Shown: positions 38,767 through 48,085, counted from the first letter of the stretch. The stretch: 64,000 nucleotides of DNA from Enterobacter wuhouensis (GCF_004331265.1 NZ_SJOO01000002.1:248001-312000); one strand, 5' to 3'. The notes: generated from the sequence alone by a model not told the origin. Numbers and translations are program-made.

Positions 38767-40785
38767 TTACTTGCCTTTAATCTCATACAGTGGCGTTTGG
38801 CCCGCAACAACCTGACCTTTTGCCTGAATAACCAGGCCGCTGAAGTCGTCGATGTTGCTGCACACGACCGGGCTGATCATGGAGCGCGCGTTGGCGTTCA
38901 GGAAGTCCAGATCCATTTCCAGAATCGGCTGGCCTGCCACCACTTCTGCACCCTCTTCCACCAGGCGAGTAAAGCCCTGACCGTTCAGCGCAACGGTATC
39001 AATACCCATATGGACAACGATCTCCGCGCCTTTCTCGGTTTCGAGGCAGAATGCGTGGTTGGTGTTGAAGATTTTAACGATGGTACCGGCAGCAGGAGAC
39101 ACAACGGTTTTATCCGTTGGCTTCACGGCCACGCCGTCACCGACCGCTTTGCTGGCGAAGGCTTCGTCTGGCACCTGCTCAATGGCAACCACGTCACCGG
39201 TGACCGGGGAAACCAGCGCGGCAATAGTCACGGCATTTGGCACAGTCTGCGGTTTTGCAGCGGCTGGTGCAGCAGCAGGTGCGGCAGAGGCTTCTGCTGC
39301 GGCGACCGGACCGGTGGTTTTCATGGCGTTAGCAATTTTCTCAGCCACGAAGCCGACGATAATCTGCACGCTGGTTTTGTTCAGGCGAATAACGCCGGAG
39401 GCACCCAGACGTTTTGCCAGCGCTTCGTTCACCAGAGAAGAGTCTTTCACGTTCAGACGCAGACGGGTGATACAGGCGTCGATACCGGTCAGGTTGTCAG
39501 ATCCGCCTACTGCGGCGATGTACTGACGCGCCAGACCCGCAACATCCTGCTCTTTATCTGCGCTCACGTTCACGTCCTGACCATCCGCTTCGCTACCGGC
39601 AACCGCCAGTTCACGACCCGGAGTCATCAGGTTGAATTTAGTGATGGTGAAGCGGAACACCACGTAGTAGATAACGAAGAACACCAGACCCTGTGGGATC
39701 AGCATCCACCAGTGGGTCGCCAGCGGGTTACGGGACGACAGCACCATATCCACCAGACCGGCGCTGAAGCCGAAACCGGCAATCCACTGCATGCTTGCAG
39801 CGATGAACACGGAGATACCGGTCAGCACGGCGTGGATCACGTACAGCACTGGCGCAACGAACATGAAGGAGAATTCCAGCGGCTCGGTGATACCGGTGAA
39901 GAAGGCCGCGAACGCACCTGCCATCATGATACCCAGCACTTTCGCTTTGTTCTCTGGACGCGCGCAGTGGTAGATAGCCAGCGCTGCACCCGGCAGGCCG
40001 AACATCATGATTGGGAAGAAGCCTGCCTGATAACGACCGGTGATACCCACAACCGCTTTACCTGCTTCGATGGACTGTGCGCCACCCAGGAAGTTAGGAA
40101 TATCGTTAATACCGGCAACGTCGAACCAGAACACGGAGTTCAGCGCGTGGTGCAGACCGACCGGGATCAGCAGGCGGTTGAAGAACGCGTACACGCCCGC
40201 ACCGACGGAACCCAGCTTCTGGATGTGTTCACCGAAGTTCACCAGACCGTCGAAGATCACCGGCCAGATGTACATCAGGATGAACGCAACGAAGATCATC
40301 ACGAAAGAGGTGAGGATCGGCACCAGACGACGGCCGCTGAAGAACGACAGCGCTTTCGGCAGCTCAACGCTGCTGAAGCGGTTATACAGTTCCGCAGAGA
40401 TAATACCGACGAGGATACCCACGAACTGGTTGCTGATCTTACCGAACGCGGCAGGCACCTGGTCCGCCGGGATCTTCTGGATCATGGAAACCGCAGCCGG
40501 GGAACAGAGCGTGGTCAGCACCAGGAAGCCCACGAAACCGGTCAGCGCCGCAGCACCGTCTTTGTCTTTGGACATACCGTAAGCCACACCAATGGCGAAC
40601 AGCACGGACATGTTGTCGATGATGGCGGAACCAGACTTAATGAAGAACGCCGCTAACGCGTTGTCTCCACCCCAGCCTACCGGATCAATCCAGTAACCGA
40701 CACCCATTAATATCGCTGCCGCTGGCAGCGTGGCAACCGGCACCATAAGCGCGCGGCCAACCTTTTGTAAATAACCTAGAATACT
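38767..40785 (-). CDS. nagE: PTS N-acetylglucosamine-type IICBA permease
   Basis: NagE imports and phosphorylates N-acetylglucosamine in the inner membrane. The GTG at 40785, six bases after a GGGGGAAG ribosome site, is chosen over a GTG 12 codons upstream and gives 672 aa. The domain order is EIIC (residues 1-380, multiple helices; GITEPLEFSFMF motif), EIIB (phosphocysteine in IDACITRLRL), an Ala/Pro linker, and EIIA (HMGIDTVAL with the active His). The EIIC begins MSILGYLQKVGRALMVPVAT and looks like a glucose-type EIIC, unlike the K-12 NagE start I recall. The EIIA tail and position divergent from nagB support NagE. Confidence 0.9.
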   Translation of the reverse strand, partial: SILGYLQKVGRALMVPVATLPAAAILMGVGYWIDPVGWGGDNALAAFFIKSGSAIIDNMSVLFAIGVAYGMSKDKDGAAALTGFVGFLVLTTLCSPAAVSMIQKIPADQVPAAFGKISNQFVGILVGIISAELYNRFSSVELPKALSFFSGRRLVPILTSFVMIFVAFILMYIWPVIFDGLVNFGEHIQKLGSVGAGVYAFFNRLLIPVGLHHALNSVFWFDVAGINDIPNFLGGAQSIEAGKAVVGITGRYQAGFFPIMMFGLPGAALAIYHCARPENKAKVLGIMMAGAFAAFFTGITEPLEFSFMFVAPVLYVIHAVLTGISVFIAASMQWIAGFGFSAGLVDMVLSSRNPLATHWWMLIPQGLVFFVIYYVVFRFTITKFNLMTPGRELAVAGSEADGQDVNVSADKEQDVAGLARQYIAAVGGSDNLTGIDACITRLRLNVKDSSLVNEALAKRLGASGVIRLNKTSVQIIVGFVAEKIANAMKTTGPVAAAEASAAPAAAPAAAKPQTVPNAVTIAALVSPVTGDVVAIEQVPDEAFASKAVGDGVAVKPTDKTVVSPAAGTIVKIFNTNHAFCLETEKGAEIVVHMGIDTVALNGQGFTRLVEEGAEVVAGQPILEMDLDFLNANARSMISPVVCSNIDDFSGLVIQAKGQVVAGQTPLYEIKGK

Positions 40786-40898
40786 CACTTTCTTCCCCCT
40801 ATGAGACCCCGTTTCAGGCACGTTCTCAGCTGTGTTTTTTATTGTGTCACTAACTATAAATACAGTTGATGATTCACTGGCATTGTGAGTGTGTGGAA

Positions 40899-40920
40899 AA
40901 TTAATTCGTATCGCAAATTA
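40899..40920. promoter_or_regulatory. NagC operator (nagE side)
   Basis: AATTAATTCGTATCGCAAAT followed by TA is essentially the high-affinity E. coli nagE operator for NagC. It overlaps the nagE promoter region. With the nagB-side operator it forms the repression loop known in E. coli. Confidence 0.8.
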
Positions 40921-40933
40921 AACACCCATTTTT

Positions 40934-40949
40934 TGTGATTTTTGTCACC
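40934..40949. promoter_or_regulatory. CRP site in the nagE-nagB intergenic region
   Basis: TGTGA-TTTTTG-TCACC matches the CRP consensus at nine of ten key positions and lies between the two NagC operators. CRP activates both divergent promoters in E. coli. Confidence 0.8.
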
Positions 40950-40994
40950 AAATATCGTAATTAACCCTCCCTTTCACTGGCTAACAGCGAAAAC

Positions 40995-41018
40995 TTATTT
41001 TATCATTCAAAAAATCAA
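40995..41018. promoter_or_regulatory. NagC operator (nagB side)
   Basis: TTATTTTATCATTCAAAAAA followed by TCAA matches the E. coli nagB-side NagC operator. It lies about 100 bp upstream of nagB and about 96 bp from the nagE operator. Confidence 0.75.
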
Positions 41019-41116
41019 GACGGATTGATCCGGCCTGAAAGGTTCCAGGTTACGCTTAAGTATCAGGCTGCAAGAATCATCCGCCCACGTTTCTACTTAA
41101 ACTTTAGAGGTGAACA

Positions 41117-41917
41117 ATGAGACTGATTCCCCTGACAACAGCTGAACAAGTCGGTAAATGGGCTGCTCGTCATATCGTTAACCGCATTAACGCATTCAAA
41201 CCAACTGCCGATCGTCCGTTCGTTCTCGGCCTCCCAACCGGCGGCACGCCGCTGACCGCCTATAAAGCACTGGTTGAGATGCACAAAGCAGGCCAGGTTA
41301 GCTTCAAGCACGTTGTGACCTTCAACATGGACGAATACGTCGGCCTGCCGAAGGAGCATCCGGAAAGCTACCATAGCTTCATGCACCGTAATTTCTTTGA
41401 TCACGTTGATATTCCAGCTGAAAACATTAACCTGCTGAATGGTAACGCGCCTGATATTGACGCAGAATGCCGTCAGTACGAAGAAAAAATCCGTTCCTAC
41501 GGTAAAATCCATCTGTTCATGGGCGGCGTGGGTAACGATGGTCACATCGCCTTTAACGAGCCGGCGTCTTCTCTGGCTTCCCGTACCCGCATTAAAACGC
41601 TGACCCATGACACCCGCGTGGCAAACTCCCGCTTCTTTGACGGCGACGTGAACCAGGTTCCAAAATACGCCCTGACCGTTGGCGTAGGCACCCTGCTGGA
41701 TGCCGAAGAGGTGATGATTCTGGTGCTGGGCGGCGTGAAGGCGCAGGCGCTCCAGGCTGCCGTTGAAGGCAACGTTAACCACATGTGGACCATCAGCTGC
41801 CTGCAGCTGCACCCTAAAGCCGTCGTTGTGTGTGACGAACCGTCCACAATGGAGCTGAAGGTGAAAACGTTGAAATACTTCAACGAGCTGGAAGCAGAGA
41901 ACATCAAAGGTCTGTAA
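41117..41917 (+). CDS. nagB: Glucosamine-6-phosphate deaminase
   Basis: NagB converts glucosamine-6-phosphate to fructose-6-phosphate and ammonia and is allosterically activated by GlcNAc-6-P. The 266-aa protein has the phosphate loop [13 protein letters not shown] (about 35-47), the catalytic stretch [10 protein letters not shown] (Asp72 region) and [14 protein letters not shown] (His143 region). It leads nagBACD, under NagC and CRP. Confidence 0.98.
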   Translation: MRLIPLTTAEQVGKWAARHIVNRINAFKPTADRPFVLGLPTGGTPLTAYKALVEMHKAGQVSFKHVVTFNMDEYVGLPKEHPESYHSFMHRNFFDHVDIPAENINLLNGNAPDIDAECRQYEEKIRSYGKIHLFMGGVGNDGHIAFNEPASSLASRTRIKTLTHDTRVANSRFFDGDVNQVPKYALTVGVGTLLDAEEVMILVLGGVKAQALQAAVEGNVNHMWTISCLQLHPKAVVVCDEPSTMELKVKTLKYFNELEAENIKGL

Positions 41918-41924
41918 CTGAATA

Positions 41925-41958
41925 ACCGCCTCTCAGTATAGAGGCGGTCGCTTTTTTT
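41925..41958 (+). terminator. Hairpin and T-run between nagB and nagA
   Basis: The perfect nine-bp stem ACCGCCTCT/AGAGGCGGT with a six-base loop is followed by CGC and seven T. It lies within the 56-bp nagB-nagA gap. It looks like an intrinsic terminator and could attenuate nagACD relative to nagB. Confidence 0.7.
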
Positions 41959-41973
41959 AAACCGGGGGTCGTT

Positions 41974-43122
41974 ATGTACGCTTTAACCCACGGTCGGATT
42001 TATACCGGCCATGAAATTCTGGATGACCACGCGATTGTTATCGCGAATGGCCTGATTGAACGTGTTTGCCCGCTGGCCGAGCTGCCGCCGGAGATGGAAC
42101 AGCGCTCACTCAATGGAGCAATAATCTCCCCCGGTTTTATCGACGTACAGCTTAACGGCTGCGGCGGCGTGCAGTTTAATGACACAGCCGATGCGGTGAC
42201 GGTTGAAACGCTGGAGATCATGCAGAAAGCCAACGAGAAATCGGGCTGCACCAGCTATCTGCCCACGCTGATTACCAGCAGCGATGACCTGATGAAGCAG
42301 GGTATCCGCGTGATGCGCGAATATCTGGCGAAACATCCTAACCAGGCGCTGGGTCTGCACCTCGAAGGACCGTGGCTGAACATGGTCAAGAAAGGTACGC
42401 ATAACCCGGACTACGTCCGCAAACCGGACGCTGAGCTGGTTGACTACATGTGTGCTAACGCCGATGTCATCACCAAAGTGACGCTTGCACCTGAAATGAC
42501 CGGCACTGACGTTATCAGCAAGCTGGCTGCCGCCAGTATTGTGGTGTCAGCAGGTCACTCAAACGCCACGCTGAAAGAAGCCAAAGCGGGCTTCCGCGCA
42601 GGTATTACCTTTGCGACCCACCTTTATAACGCTATGCCGTATATTACGGGCCGCGAACCGGGTCTAGTCGGGGCAATTCTGGATGAGCCAGACGTTTACT
42701 GCGGCATTATCGCCGACGGCCTGCACGTTGATTACACCAACATCCGCAACGCCAAGCGCCTGAAAGGTGACAAGCTCTGTCTGGTGACAGATGCCACAGC
42801 GCCAGCAGGGGCAAATATTGAGCAGTTCATTTTTGCTGGTAAAACAATATACTACCGCAATGGACTCTGTGTGGATGAGAACGGCACGCTGAGCGGTTCT
42901 GCCCTGACGATGATTGAAGGGGTGCGTAACCTGGTCGAGCACTGCGGTATTGCCCTTGATGAAGTGCTGCGTATGGCAACGCTTTACCCGGCTCGCGCAA
43001 TGGGCGTGGATAAACAGCTTGGCGGAATTGCACCGGGTATGGTTGCAAACCTGACGGCGTTCACACACGATTATAAAATTATTAAGACCATCGTTAATGG
43101 TAACGAGGTCGTCACTGAGTAA
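41974..43122 (+). CDS. nagA: N-acetylglucosamine-6-phosphate deacetylase
   Basis: NagA removes acetate from GlcNAc-6-P to feed NagB; its substrate is also the NagC inducer. The 382-aa amidohydrolase has the substrate loop [18 protein letters not shown] and metal/catalytic motifs [20 protein letters not shown] and the Asp in VTDATAPAG. It ends eight bp before nagC. Confidence 0.98.
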   Translation: MYALTHGRIYTGHEILDDHAIVIANGLIERVCPLAELPPEMEQRSLNGAIISPGFIDVQLNGCGGVQFNDTADAVTVETLEIMQKANEKSGCTSYLPTLITSSDDLMKQGIRVMREYLAKHPNQALGLHLEGPWLNMVKKGTHNPDYVRKPDAELVDYMCANADVITKVTLAPEMTGTDVISKLAAASIVVSAGHSNATLKEAKAGFRAGITFATHLYNAMPYITGREPGLVGAILDEPDVYCGIIADGLHVDYTNIRNAKRLKGDKLCLVTDATAPAGANIEQFIFAGKTIYYRNGLCVDENGTLSGSALTMIEGVRNLVEHCGIALDEVLRMATLYPARAMGVDKQLGGIAPGMVANLTAFTHDYKIIKTIVNGNEVVTE

Positions 43123-43130
43123 GTAAAAGT

Positions 43131-44351
43131 ATGACACCAGGCGGACAAGCTCAAATCGGTAATGTCGATCTCGTTAAACAACTTAACAGCGCGGCAGTTT
43201 ATCGCCTGATTGACTCACACGGGCCAATCTCTCGAATTCAGATAGCCGAACAAAGCCAGCTTGCTCCCGCCAGCGTGACAAAAATTACGCGTCAGCTTAT
43301 TGAGCGCGGCCTGATCAAAGAAGTCGATCAGCAGGCCTCCACCGGGGGGCGCCGCGCCATCTCCATCGTGACCGAAACCCGCAACTTTCAGGCCATTGGT
43401 GTGCGTCTTGGTCGTCATGACACCACCCTTACGCTCTACGATCTGAGCAGCAAAGCCATCGCCGAAGAGCACTATCCCCTGCCGGAACGCACCCAGGAGA
43501 CGCTGGAACACGCTCTGCTGAACACCATCGAGCAGTTTATCGAGAGCTGTCAGCGCAAGATCCGTGAACTCATTGCTATCTCCGTGATTCTACCGGGCCT
43601 TGTCGACCCGGAAAGCGGCGTTATTCGCTATATGCCGCACATTCAGGTGGAGAACTGGGGGCTGGTGGACGCGCTGGAAAAGCGCTTCAAGGTTACCTGC
43701 TTTGTGGGTCACGACATTCGCTCGCTGGCGCTGGCAGAGCACTACTTTGGTGCGAGCCAGGACTGCGAAGACTCTATTCTGGTGCGCGTTCACCGTGGTA
43801 CGGGCGCGGGCATTATCTCCAACGGCCGCATTTTCATCGGCCGCAACGGCAACGTGGGCGAGATCGGCCACATTCAGGTGGAACCCCTCGGCGAGCGCTG
43901 CCACTGCGGCAACTTCGGCTGCCTTGAAACGGTGGCTGCCAACGCCGCCATTGAACACCGCGTTCGTCATCTGCTGGAACAAGGCTACCAAAGCCGCGTA
44001 ACCCTGGACGACTGTAAGATCGGCGCCATCTGCAAGGCCGCCAATAAGGGCGATGCGCTGGCCTGCGAGGTTATCGAGCAGGTTGGGCGTCACCTGGGTA
44101 AAACCATCGCCATCGCCATCAACCTGTTCAACCCGCAGAAAGTGGTGATCGCCGGTGAAATTGTCGAAGCAGAAAAAGTCTTACTGCCCGCTATCGAAGG
44201 CTGCATCAATACCCAGGCGCTGAAGGCGTTTCGCCAGGGCTTACCGGTGGTGCGCTCTACGCTGGATCACCGCTCCGCGATCGGTGCTTTTGCCCTGGTA
44301 AAACGCGCCATGCTCAACGGTATTCTCCTGCAACATTTGCTGGAAAGTTGA
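43131..44351 (+). CDS. nagC: N-acetylglucosamine repressor NagC (ROK family)
   Basis: NagC represses nagE, nagBACD and chiP and responds to GlcNAc-6-P. The 406-aa protein has an N-terminal winged helix-turn-helix (ISRIQIAEQSQLAPASVTKI, about residues 34-53) and a C-terminal ROK sugar-kinase-like domain. That domain carries the zinc motif CHCGNFGCLET. It is encoded within its own target operon, giving autoregulation. Confidence 0.98.
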   Translation: MTPGGQAQIGNVDLVKQLNSAAVYRLIDSHGPISRIQIAEQSQLAPASVTKITRQLIERGLIKEVDQQASTGGRRAISIVTETRNFQAIGVRLGRHDTTLTLYDLSSKAIAEEHYPLPERTQETLEHALLNTIEQFIESCQRKIRELIAISVILPGLVDPESGVIRYMPHIQVENWGLVDALEKRFKVTCFVGHDIRSLALAEHYFGASQDCEDSILVRVHRGTGAGIISNGRIFIGRNGNVGEIGHIQVEPLGERCHCGNFGCLETVAANAAIEHRVRHLLEQGYQSRVTLDDCKIGAICKAANKGDALACEVIEQVGRHLGKTIAIAINLFNPQKVVIAGEIVEAEKVLLPAIEGCINTQALKAFRQGLPVVRSTLDHRSAIGAFALVKRAMLNGILLQHLLES

Positions 44352-44396
44352 TCGGACCTTATAGTAACGCCTTCTTTTTTTGATGTCGGGAAGTCC

Positions 44397-45149
44397 ATGA
44401 CCATTAAGAATGTAATTTGTGATATCGACGGCGTGCTGATGCACGACAACGTTGCCGTGCCGGGTGCTGCGGAGTTTCTTTACCGCATCATCGACAAAGG
44501 AATGCCACTGGTTCTTCTCACGAACTACCCTTCCCAAACCGGTCAGGATCTGGCAAACCGCTTTGCCACCGCGGGCGTCAACGTCCCGGACAGCGTGTTT
44601 TATACCTCCGCAATGGCGACGGCAGATTTTCTGAAGCGTCAGGAAGGGAAAAAAGCCTACGTGGTCGGTGAAGGCGCGCTGATCCACGAGCTGTATAAGG
44701 CAGGCTTTACCATTACCGACGTGAACCCGGACTTTGTGATTGTCGGCGAAACGCGCTCCTTTAACTGGGAGATGATGCATAAAGCTGCGTACTTTGTCGC
44801 CAGCGGCGCGCGTTTCATCGCCACCAACCCGGACACGCACGGCCGTGGGTTTTATCCGGCCTGCGGCGCGCTGTGCGCCGGCATCGAAAAAATCTCGGGC
44901 CGTAAGCCGTTTGTGGTCGGTAAACCGAGCCCGTGGATCATCCGCGCCGCGCTGAACAAGATGCAGGCCCACTCCGAAGAAACCGTGATTGTCGGCGACA
45001 ACCTGCGCACCGATATTCTGGCCGGTTTCCAGGCGGGTCTGGAAACTATTCTGGTGCTTTCCGGCGTCTCGCAAATTGATGACATTGACTCCATGCCCTT
45101 CCGCCCGAGCTGGATTTACCCCTCCGTCGACGAAATCGACATCATCTGA
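44397..45149 (+). CDS. umpH: UMP phosphatase (NagD, HAD superfamily)
   Basis: This HAD-IIA phosphatase prefers UMP and other ribonucleotides and limits pyrimidine overflow; it is the last gene of nagBACD. In the 250-aa protein the nucleophile motif is CDIDGVLMHDN (Asp9, Asp11), motif II is LLTNYPSQTG, motif III includes the Lys in VGKPSPW, and motif IV is VGDNLRTDI. A hairpin terminator follows the stop. Confidence 0.97.
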   Translation: MTIKNVICDIDGVLMHDNVAVPGAAEFLYRIIDKGMPLVLLTNYPSQTGQDLANRFATAGVNVPDSVFYTSAMATADFLKRQEGKKAYVVGEGALIHELYKAGFTITDVNPDFVIVGETRSFNWEMMHKAAYFVASGARFIATNPDTHGRGFYPACGALCAGIEKISGRKPFVVGKPSPWIIRAALNKMQAHSEETVIVGDNLRTDILAGFQAGLETILVLSGVSQIDDIDSMPFRPSWIYPSVDEIDII

Positions 45150-45153
45150 TTAC

Positions 45154-45179
45154 AAACCACGCCTCAGGGCGTGGTTTTT
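45154..45179 (+). terminator. nagBACD terminator
   Basis: AAACCACGCC-TCAG-GGCGTGGTTT is a stem-loop followed by T residues, five bases after the umpH stop. Confidence 0.85.
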
Positions 45180-45398
45180 CATTTTCAGCCCATACAAATA
45201 AACACCCATCTAACGAAAGGCGCATTTTATTGCATAACCATCAATAAAAGCGCTCATGACGTACTCTTTTTTCACTATTCAACAATCGCCATTGCACTTT
45301 TTCCGTTTTAGGCTGCAAAACCCTTGCGTGCCCTGCCCCTTTGCGGCATTTTCATAAGCAAGCAACATTACAAAGCAACAGGGTTAACGGAGAAGGTT

Positions 45399-47063
45399 AT
45401 GTGTTCAATTTTTGGCGTACTGGATATTAAAACTGACGCGGGCGAACTGCGTAAAAAGGCACTCGAACTGTCCCGCCTGATGCGCCATCGCGGTCCGGAC
45501 TGGTCCGGCGTTTACGCCAGCGATAAAGCGATTCTGGCTCATGAACGTCTGTCGATTGTTGACGTCAACGCCGGAGCACAGCCGCTGTACAACGAGAAAA
45601 AAACGCACGCGCTGGCCGTCAACGGTGAGATCTACAACCATCAGGCGCTGCGCGCAGAATACGGCGATCGCTACGCCTTCCAGACCGGCTCAGACTGCGA
45701 AGTGATCCTGGCGCTGTATCAGGAGAAAGGTCCGGAGTTTCTGGACGATCTGCAGGGCATGTTTGCCTTCGCCCTGTACGACAGCGAAAAAGACGCTTAC
45801 CTGATTGGCCGTGACCACATCGGCATTATCCCGCTGTACATGGGCCACGATGAGCACGGCAACTTCTACGTTGCATCCGAAATGAAAGCCCTGGTCCCGG
45901 TGTGCCGCACCATCAAAGAGTTCCCGGCGGGCAGCTACCTGTGGAGCAAAGACGGCGAGATCCGCCAGTACTACCAGCGCGACTGGTTCGACTATGACGC
46001 GGTGAAAGACAACGTGACTGACAAAGCCGAGCTGCGTCAGGCGCTGGAAGATTCCGTAAAAAGCCACCTGATGTCAGACGTGCCGTACGGCGTGCTGCTC
46101 TCCGGCGGGCTGGACTCCTCCGTGATCTCCGCCATCACCAAGAAGTTCGCCGCGCGCCGCGTGGAGGATCAGGAGCGCTCTGAAGCCTGGTGGCCGCAGC
46201 TGCACTCCTTCGCCGTGGGCCTGGAAGGCGCACCTGACCTGAAGGCCGCGCAGGAAGTGGCAAACCATCTCGGCACCGTGCACCATGAGATTCACTTCAC
46301 CGTGCAGGAAGGCCTGGATGCGATCCGCGATGTGATCTATCACATTGAAACCTATGACGTGACCACCATCCGCGCCTCTACGCCGATGTACCTGATGTCG
46401 CGTAAGATCAAGGCGATGGGCATCAAGATGGTGCTGTCCGGTGAAGGTTCCGACGAAGTGTTTGGCGGCTATCTTTACTTCCATAAGGCGCCAAACGCCA
46501 AAGAGCTGCACGAAGAAACCGTGCGTAAGCTGCAGGCGCTGCATATGTTTGACTGCGCGCGTGCCAACAAAGCAATGTCCGCTTGGGGCGTGGAAGCGCG
46601 CGTGCCCTTCCTGGACAAGGCTTTCCTCGACGTGGCGATGCGCATTAACCCGCAGGATAAAATGTGCGGCAACGGCAAAATGGAAAAACATATCCTGCGC
46701 GAATGCTTCGAATCCTACCTGCCGGCAAGCGTTGCTTGGCGTCAGAAAGAGCAGTTCTCCGATGGCGTAGGTTACAGCTGGATCGACACCCTGAAAGAGG
46801 TAGCGGCAAAACAGGTTTCTGATCAACAGCTGGAAACCGCAAGCTTCCGCTTCCCGTACAACACGCCGGGTTCCAAAGAAGCGTATCTGTACCGCGAGAT
46901 TTTCGAAGAGCTTTTCCCGGTTCCGAGTGCCGCTGAGTGTGTGCCGGGTGGCCCGTCCGTCGCCTGCTCTTCCGCCAAAGCCATTGAATGGGATGAATCG
47001 TTCAAATCCATGAACGATCCGTCAGGACGCGCGGTAGGCGTTCACCAGTCAGCCTATAAATAA
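45399..47063 (+). CDS. asnB: Asparagine synthetase B (glutamine-hydrolysing)
   Basis: AsnB makes asparagine from aspartate, ATP and glutamine. The start MCSIFGVLDIKTDAGELRKK places the N-terminal nucleophile Cys2 correctly and gives the standard 554 aa; an in-frame codon 75 bp upstream is in the leader. The glutaminase domain includes AVNGEIYNHQALR, and the synthetase domain has the pyrophosphate loop LLSGGLDSSVISA. It is a stand-alone unit with its own terminator. Confidence 0.98.
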   Translation: MCSIFGVLDIKTDAGELRKKALELSRLMRHRGPDWSGVYASDKAILAHERLSIVDVNAGAQPLYNEKKTHALAVNGEIYNHQALRAEYGDRYAFQTGSDCEVILALYQEKGPEFLDDLQGMFAFALYDSEKDAYLIGRDHIGIIPLYMGHDEHGNFYVASEMKALVPVCRTIKEFPAGSYLWSKDGEIRQYYQRDWFDYDAVKDNVTDKAELRQALEDSVKSHLMSDVPYGVLLSGGLDSSVISAITKKFAARRVEDQERSEAWWPQLHSFAVGLEGAPDLKAAQEVANHLGTVHHEIHFTVQEGLDAIRDVIYHIETYDVTTIRASTPMYLMSRKIKAMGIKMVLSGEGSDEVFGGYLYFHKAPNAKELHEETVRKLQALHMFDCARANKAMSAWGVEARVPFLDKAFLDVAMRINPQDKMCGNGKMEKHILRECFESYLPASVAWRQKEQFSDGVGYSWIDTLKEVAAKQVSDQQLETASFRFPYNTPGSKEAYLYREIFEELFPVPSAAECVPGGPSVACSSAKAIEWDESFKSMNDPSGRAVGVHQSAYK

Positions 47064-47075
47064 GGTTCAGAATGC

Positions 47076-47105
47076 AATCAGGCCCTCCGGGGCCTGATTT
47101 TTTTT
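47076..47105 (+). terminator. asnB terminator
   Basis: The stem AATCAGGCCC/GGGCCTGATT is followed by a long T-run shortly after asnB. Confidence 0.9.
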
Positions 47106-47221
47106 GCCTCACTTTTCATCGCTTAAAACCGATTAATAACCAATAATTGTCGAATATTCGGCCTCGCTGTTCGCAACCTAACCAAACGATCGCATTCCGG
47201 CTATTTTCGTTGAAAAAGGTG

Positions 47222-47250
47222 TTGACGCTGCAAGGGTCTATACGCATAAT
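47222..47250 (+). promoter_or_regulatory. Promoter of the tRNA operon
   Basis: TTGACG and CATAAT are spaced by 17 bp and followed by the GC-rich discriminator GCGCCCCGC, typical of stringently controlled stable-RNA promoters. It is about 40 bp upstream of the first tRNA gene. Confidence 0.8.
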
Positions 47251-47289
47251 GCGCCCCGCAACGCCGATAAGGTAACGCGAAAAAAAGAT

Positions 47290-47366
47290 GGCTACGTAGC
47301 TCAGTTGGTTAGAGCACATCACTCATAATGATGGGGTCACAGGTTCGAATCCCGTCGTAGCCACCA
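47290..47366 (+). tRNA. metT: tRNA-Met (CAT), elongator
   Basis: A 77-nt cloverleaf starting GGCTACGTAGCTCAGTTGG, with CAT anticodon at 47324-47326, TTCGAAT T-loop and encoded CCA. It is first in the metT-leuW-glnU-glnW-metU-glnV-glnX order of E. coli and identical to the second tRNA-Met at 47682. Confidence 0.97.
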
Positions 47367-47374
47367 TCTTTTTT

Positions 47375-47459
47375 GCGGGAGTGGCGAAATTGGTAGACGC
47401 ACCAGATTTAGGTTCTGGCGCCGCAAGGTGTGCGAGTTCAAGTCTCGCCTCCCGCACCA
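47375..47459 (+). tRNA. leuW: tRNA-Leu (TAG)
   Basis: An 85-nt class II tRNA with a long variable arm. The acceptor is GCGGGAG/CTCCCGC with CCA encoded, and the anticodon TAG sits in loop TTTAGGT. Confidence 0.97.
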
Positions 47460-47482
47460 TTCCCAGGTAAGCGTTGCACGGA

Positions 47483-47557
47483 TGGGGTATCGCCAAGCGG
47501 TAAGGCACCGGTTTTTGATACCGGCATTCCCTGGTTCGAATCCAGGTACCCCAGCCA
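47483..47557 (+). tRNA. glnU: tRNA-Gln (TTG), copy 1
   Basis: A 75-nt tRNA starting TGGGGTATCGCCAAGCGGT, anticodon TTG in loop TTTTGAT, encoded CCA. It is identical to the next tRNA and lies in tandem with a 32-bp spacer. Confidence 0.97.
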
Positions 47558-47589
47558 TATTTCTTCGATTTTGCGGTTCTCCGCGGTAT

Positions 47590-47664
47590 TGGGGTATCGC
47601 CAAGCGGTAAGGCACCGGTTTTTGATACCGGCATTCCCTGGTTCGAATCCAGGTACCCCAGCCA
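47590..47664 (+). tRNA. glnW: tRNA-Gln (TTG), copy 2
   Basis: A 75-nt exact duplicate of the tRNA-Gln at 47483, with anticodon TTG and encoded CCA. Confidence 0.97.
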
Positions 47665-47681
47665 TCGAAGATTTTAGTACT

Positions 47682-47758
47682 GGCTACGTAGCTCAGTTGG
47701 TTAGAGCACATCACTCATAATGATGGGGTCACAGGTTCGAATCCCGTCGTAGCCACCA
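47682..47758 (+). tRNA. metU: tRNA-Met (CAT), copy 2
   Basis: A 77-nt exact duplicate of the tRNA-Met at 47290, with anticodon CAT and encoded CCA. Confidence 0.97.
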
Positions 47759-47802
47759 TATTAGTAATCTGTCGAATGATTCGATAGACTAGAAAAAATT
47801 GT

Positions 47803-47877
47803 TGGGGTATCGCCAAGCGGTAAGGCTCTGGTTTCTGATACCAGCATTCCGAGGTTCGAATCCTCGTACCCCAGCCA
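47803..47877 (+). tRNA. glnV: tRNA-Gln (CTG), copy 1
   Basis: A 75-nt tRNA with the glutamine acceptor TGGGGTA and anticodon CTG in loop TTCTGAT; CCA encoded. It differs from the TTG type mainly in the anticodon and T stems. Confidence 0.96.
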
Positions 47878-47913
47878 ATTTAAAAAGTCGTTAAGCAGTC
47901 TGTTTAACGCAAT

Positions 47914-47988
47914 TGGGGTGTCGCCAAGCGGTAAGGCACTGGTTTCTGATACCAGCATTCCGGGGTTCGAATCCCTGCACCCCAGCCA
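47914..47988 (+). tRNA. glnX: tRNA-Gln (CTG), copy 2
   Basis: A 75-nt tRNA-Gln with anticodon CTG. The acceptor starts TGGGGTG and ends CCCCAGCCA, so it has a G-C pair change relative to the copy at 47803, and the T stem differs too. Confidence 0.96.
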
Positions 47989-48001
47989 CTCAAGTAACAA
48001 A

Positions 48002-48026
48002 AAAGCCCGCTCTGCGGGCTTTTTTG
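48002..48026 (+). terminator. tRNA operon terminator
   Basis: AAAGCCCGC-TCT-GCGGGCTTT is followed by further T residues, 14 bases after the last tRNA. Confidence 0.9.
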
Positions 48027-48043
48027 TTTTTGTCGTCAGTACC

Positions 48044-48078
48044 GTGCGGCCTAATGCCCTCTCCCACAGGGAGAGGGG
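48044..48078. repeat. GC-rich palindromic repeat downstream of ubiF
   Basis: GTGCGGCCTAATGCCCTCTC plus CCACAGGGAGAGGGG is a shorter copy of the element found twice at 59650-59834. It lies between the tRNA terminator and the ubiF stop, in a convergent intergenic space. Confidence 0.75.
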
Positions 48079-48085
48079 AATAAGA

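Noticed and set aside
38701..40656. 651-aa plus-strand reading frame opposite nagE
   Set aside because: It is a complete antisense shadow of nagE. Its His/Arg/Gln-rich translation has no recognisable fold, and it lacks a ribosome site.
47290..47988. Regularly spaced repeats resembling a CRISPR array
   Set aside because: The repeats are seven intact tRNA genes with cloverleaf folds and encoded CCA ends.
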